This document shows positions 6,934-9,230 of a stretch of DNA of 9,230 nucleotides, one piece after another. Each line of letters starts with the position of its first letter. Within the stretch, counting starts at the first letter, position 1. The stretch comes from Puniceicoccales bacterium (GTDB lineage Bacteria > Verrucomicrobiota > Verrucomicrobiia > Opitutales > JAIRKQ01), in NCBI GenBank assembly GCA_031281895.1, contig JAITET010000064.1:1-9230 (forward strand). Reading direction: 5' to 3'. Made by a program: the position numbers and the translations under genes. The notes under the pieces are model-generated. The model made no database searches and was not told the origin of the DNA. It worked only from the letters and a program-made list of their open reading frames with translations.

Positions 6934-6954
6934 CTTTTAACCACTTCCCAATAT

Positions 6955-8328
6955 ATGAATGCAAATCTTACCACAAATTCTACGCTCTGGAAAGTTGTTC
7001 GTGATAATCTTAGGAAAGTATTTCCCCATGACGTTTTTCGTTCGTGGTTCGAGCCATTGTATGTTGTCGAAGAAACACCAAGTGCTATTGTTTTTGGGGT
7101 AATGAATGATTTCACCGCCATTTGGTTGCAGGAAAATTATCTAGACATAATGGCAAAAAATTTATGCCGAGAAGCGGGGCGTGACATGAAAATTTTATTT
7201 CGTGTACAGGACAAAGAACTGCAAGTTCCCCAAGAAATTTCCAGCATATCTCAAAAACAGAAAAAAAATATGTCGGGTGCTCAAAACAACGGGACAATGC
7301 CCATTACACTCAACAAACAAAATACATTTGAAAATTTCGTCGTAGGATCTGGAAATCAAATGGCTCACGCAGCTTGTACGGCCGTTGTCAATACCCCTGG
7401 ACGTGCTTACAATCCGCTGTTTCTATATGGGGACACGGGGCTCGGGAAAACCCATCTGATGCAAGCGGTGGCACATAGTGTTTTGAACAAGTATAAAAGG
7501 ATAAATGTGGTCTATACGTCCACCGAAAAGTTTACCAACGAATTTATTTTCGAACTGCAAAAAAATAATCTGGGTGCGTTTAGGAAAAAGTATCGCTACG
7601 TGGATGTTTTACTGATCGACGATGTGCACTTTCTATCCGGGAAAGAACGCATACAGGAAGAATTTTTCCATACTTTTAACGAATTATTTGAAGCACAAAA
7701 GCAAATTATTCTGAGCAGCGATCGTCCAGCATCCGAAATAGCCAGGCTAGAAAATCGATTGGTTTCCCGGTTTCAGTGGGGATTAGTGGCTGACATTCAG
7801 GCACCTGATTTGGAAACCAGGATTGCAATTCTTGATAAAAAAGCGACCGCCATGCACCTTGAACTTCCCCATGATATAATTGAGATGTTGGCTACCAGGG
7901 TCTCGAGCAACGTGCGAAAGCTAGAAGGAGCTTTGAATAGGATCGCCAGTTATCTTTCAATCACCAAAGCCCCAATTAATTCCGAATTGGTGGAACATAT
8001 TCTGCATGACTTGTTTTTCGAAGAAAAAACCATCGAGATCACCATAGAAGCGATCCAACGAAAAGTTTGTGCCCACTACAAATTATCGCTCGACGATATT
8101 ACGGGGAAAAAGCGGCCGGCCAATATTGCATTCCCCAGACAAATTGCGATGTATCTATGCAGACTAATGACGAACCGTTCGTTGGTAGACATCGGAGGTG
8201 AGTTTGGAGGGAGGGATCACGGCACGGTTATCCATGCGTGCAAAACCGTTGAAAGTGCCATGGAACATGACGTTTCTGTGAAGCGTACCATAGAAAATTT
8301 ACAAAAAATGATAAGGCAAAGCCCCTAG
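6955..8328 (+). CDS. dnaA: Chromosomal replication initiator protein DnaA
   Basis: DnaA is an AAA+ ATPase that binds DnaA boxes and opens oriC. The 457 residues contain all four domains: domain I (about 5-85, with LWKVVRDNLR and FRSWFEPL), a short linker domain II (about 86-120), AAA+ domain III (about 121-345) and DNA-binding domain IV (about 350-457). Walker A is GDTGLGKTH (159-167), Walker B is VLLIDDVHF (218-226), and the region with the conserved Arg residues follows at RLENRLVSRFQWGL (264-277). The domain IV signature reads GGRDHGTVIHAC (418-429). The first Thr of the usual DHTT is Gly here (Gly423). No Shine-Dalgarno sequence precedes the ATG, but the start fits domain I. The gene is divergent from the rodZ-like operon. 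Confidence 0.98.
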   Translation: MNANLTTNSTLWKVVRDNLRKVFPHDVFRSWFEPLYVVEETPSAIVFGVMNDFTAIWLQENYLDIMAKNLCREAGRDMKILFRVQDKELQVPQEISSISQKQKKNMSGAQNNGTMPITLNKQNTFENFVVGSGNQMAHAACTAVVNTPGRAYNPLFLYGDTGLGKTHLMQAVAHSVLNKYKRINVVYTSTEKFTNEFIFELQKNNLGAFRKKYRYVDVLLIDDVHFLSGKERIQEEFFHTFNELFEAQKQIILSSDRPASEIARLENRLVSRFQWGLVADIQAPDLETRIAILDKKATAMHLELPHDIIEMLATRVSSNVRKLEGALNRIASYLSITKAPINSELVEHILHDLFFEEKTIEITIEAIQRKVCAHYKLSLDDITGKKRPANIAFPRQIAMYLCRLMTNRSLVDIGGEFGGRDHGTVIHACKTVESAMEHDVSVKRTIENLQKMIRQSP

Positions 8329-8365
8329 GGTCAGGACTTAGTCTCCCACGGGGTACAAATTATTT

Positions 8366-8404
8366 CTTGCAACTTTTGCAATATTTTCTCGCAAAAATTG
8401 TAAG
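8366..8404 (+). other. Long hairpin between dnaA and the next gene
   Basis: The arms 8366-8379 (CTTGCAACTTTTGC) and 8391-8404 (GCAAAAATTGTAAG) form a 14-position stem with one G-U pair and one C-A mismatch, and an 11-nt loop. It lies 37 nt after the dnaA stop and ends 22 nt before the next ATG. No U-tract follows, so it is either a poor terminator, an mRNA stability element for dnaA, or a leader structure of the downstream gene. Confidence 0.45.
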
Positions 8405-8426
8405 AAACACTACATTTATTCTGCAC

Positions 8427-9230
8427 ATGGATACACTCCAAGAAAGTATTGCAAATTTGCGCCAGCAGGTTAATACATCGGGAAGCGGAAAGTCTGCTGA
8501 GACAACTGTAACGGTAAACGGCAGAGCATGTACACTTAAGGCAGAGGCCAAAACATTTCTTTGGTTTAAATGGACGCAAATTACAATCAATACTTCACTA
8601 AGCGATCGGACCTGTGAAGTAGCCAAATTTTCTTACAATAGGGGCAAAGATCTTGCGAATAAAATTGAAGAGATAAAAACTAAATTAAATACATTCGAAG
8701 AGGGGCAAAAATCTAGTGTAGATGAATCTGAAGGTCCAGAGACGGCAGAAGAAGCCTCATTGGAGGCTGGAGAATGGGATGAGCTCAATATTGATAATAA
8801 AAAGGTCAAGGATGAAGCTGGTTCCGGAACCCCCGTTGCCAAAACAGCAACACCCCAGGTGAGCAGTGAACCCCCTGCAAAGCCAGCATCCCCGGAAATT
8901 GCCAGATATATTCAACAAATTGTCGATTGTAAAACAATATCCTATAGTATCTCTAGGAATAAGTCGAATGATTTTCAGGAAGTTAATGCACTTCTAGATA
9001 ATATAGAAAATTTTGTACAAGAAAATCGCAATAATTTGTCTGAAGAGGATATGGTAAATCTGAAGTCAGCATTGCAGGGATTGCTTAATAAGCTGCTTTT
9101 AAATACGGGGGATCGGTTTGGCACTCGTTCAATAAAGGAAACTGCGGATAGTGGCGATAAAGACTGTTCCAGCATTATGACCAGGGTGAAATCCATTGAA
9201 ACACAGCTCGACGCTAAGTTAAAAGAGAAT
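8427..9230 (+). CDS. Unrecognised hydrophilic protein, 3' end beyond window
   Basis: From the ATG at 8427 the frame is open for 268 codons to the window edge without a stop. I do not recognise the product. Residues 1-93 form a mixed region with a Trp-rich patch (FLWFKWTQITIN, 44-55) and a likely helix (NRGKDLANKIEEIKTKLNTF, 71-90). Residues 94-157 are an acidic, then Pro/Ala/Ser/Thr-rich linker, probably disordered. Residues 158-268 are predicted mostly helical with possible coiled coil. No signal peptide or transmembrane segment is visible. There is no Shine-Dalgarno sequence before the ATG. A modular protein with two small domains around a disordered linker is all that can be said. A structural, regulatory or secreted role is open. 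Confidence 0.75.
   Translation, partial: MDTLQESIANLRQQVNTSGSGKSAETTVTVNGRACTLKAEAKTFLWFKWTQITINTSLSDRTCEVAKFSYNRGKDLANKIEEIKTKLNTFEEGQKSSVDESEGPETAEEASLEAGEWDELNIDNKKVKDEAGSGTPVAKTATPQVSSEPPAKPASPEIARYIQQIVDCKTISYSISRNKSNDFQEVNALLDNIENFVQENRNNLSEEDMVNLKSALQGLLNKLLLNTGDRFGTRSIKETADSGDKDCSSIMTRVKSIETQLDAKLKEN

Larger units (their letters stand above)
6513..6954. other. Gene-free region between divergent rodZ-like gene and dnaA; putative oriC
   Basis: These 442 nt hold no supportable gene; the short open frames seen are in AT-rich, unconserved sequence. The genes on both sides point away from it, dnaA is adjacent, and it contains DnaA-box-like 9-mers (6688-6711, 6925-6933), AT-rich stretches (6534-6547, 6590-6660, 6880-6892) and an 18-bp palindrome (6836-6853). 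This combination is typical of bacterial origins and of autoregulated dnaA promoters. There is a TATAAT at 6655-6660 but no convincing -35 partner. Origin function is inferred; only three box-like sites were found by eye. Confidence 0.55.

Noticed and set aside
6776..7121. Minus-strand open frames of 62 and 92 codons ahead of and inside dnaA
   Set aside because: They overlap the dnaA start or lie in the AT-rich origin-like region, have no recognisable domain, and one is antisense to conserved DnaA domain I.
8331..8842. Minus-strand open frames downstream of dnaA
   Set aside because: They are short, overlap each other, and are antisense to the uninterrupted plus-strand frame beginning at 8427.

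Overview
The window looks like a chromosomal segment around the replication origin of a moderately AT-rich, Gram-negative-type bacterium. Its core genes are those of cell shape (mreB, a rodZ-like gene), envelope precursors (gpsA, a GlmU-like acetyltransferase, a family 9 glycosyltransferase), chaperones (grpE, dnaJ) and replication initiation (dnaA). The glycosyltransferase 9 suggests an LPS-like outer membrane. Gene content and the look of MreB, DnaA and the stand-alone GlmU-like protein suggest the PVC group, most likely Verrucomicrobiota (Opitutae-like). That placement is an impression, not a measurement.

Layout. Positions 1-6512 are read entirely from the minus strand. In transcription order this is rodZ-like, gpsA, glycosyltransferase 9 (gaps of 8 nt each), a 191-nt spacer, grpE, dnaJ, GlmU-like acetyltransferase (2-nt gap, then a 4-nt ATGA overlap), an 84-nt spacer, mreB, and the first codons of what is probably mreC. 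Positions 6513-6954 hold no gene. They contain a convergent pair of DnaA-box-like 9-mers, a third variant box, an 18-bp perfect palindrome and AT-rich repeats. From 6955 everything reads on the plus strand: dnaA, a hairpin-bearing spacer, and a long unrecognised reading frame that runs off the right end. The strand switch at 6513-6954, next to dnaA and with DnaA boxes, is what an oriC looks like.

How the genes fit together. RodZ and MreB (and probably MreC) belong to the membrane-anchored elongasome that guides lateral wall synthesis. GpsA makes glycerol-3-phosphate for phospholipids. The GlmU-like protein probably acts in amino-sugar metabolism, and the glycosyltransferase builds surface glycan. 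GrpE and DnaJ are co-chaperones of DnaK, which is not in the window.

Points most worth a second look: a one-base frameshift separating the first ~20 codons of the rodZ-like gene from the rest; the 268-codon unidentified open frame at 8427-9230 with an acidic/proline-rich linker; the putative origin with its palindromes; and a palindrome that overlaps the only ribosome-binding-site-like sequence ahead of the putative mreC. I see no mobile elements, CRISPR arrays, tRNA or rRNA genes.
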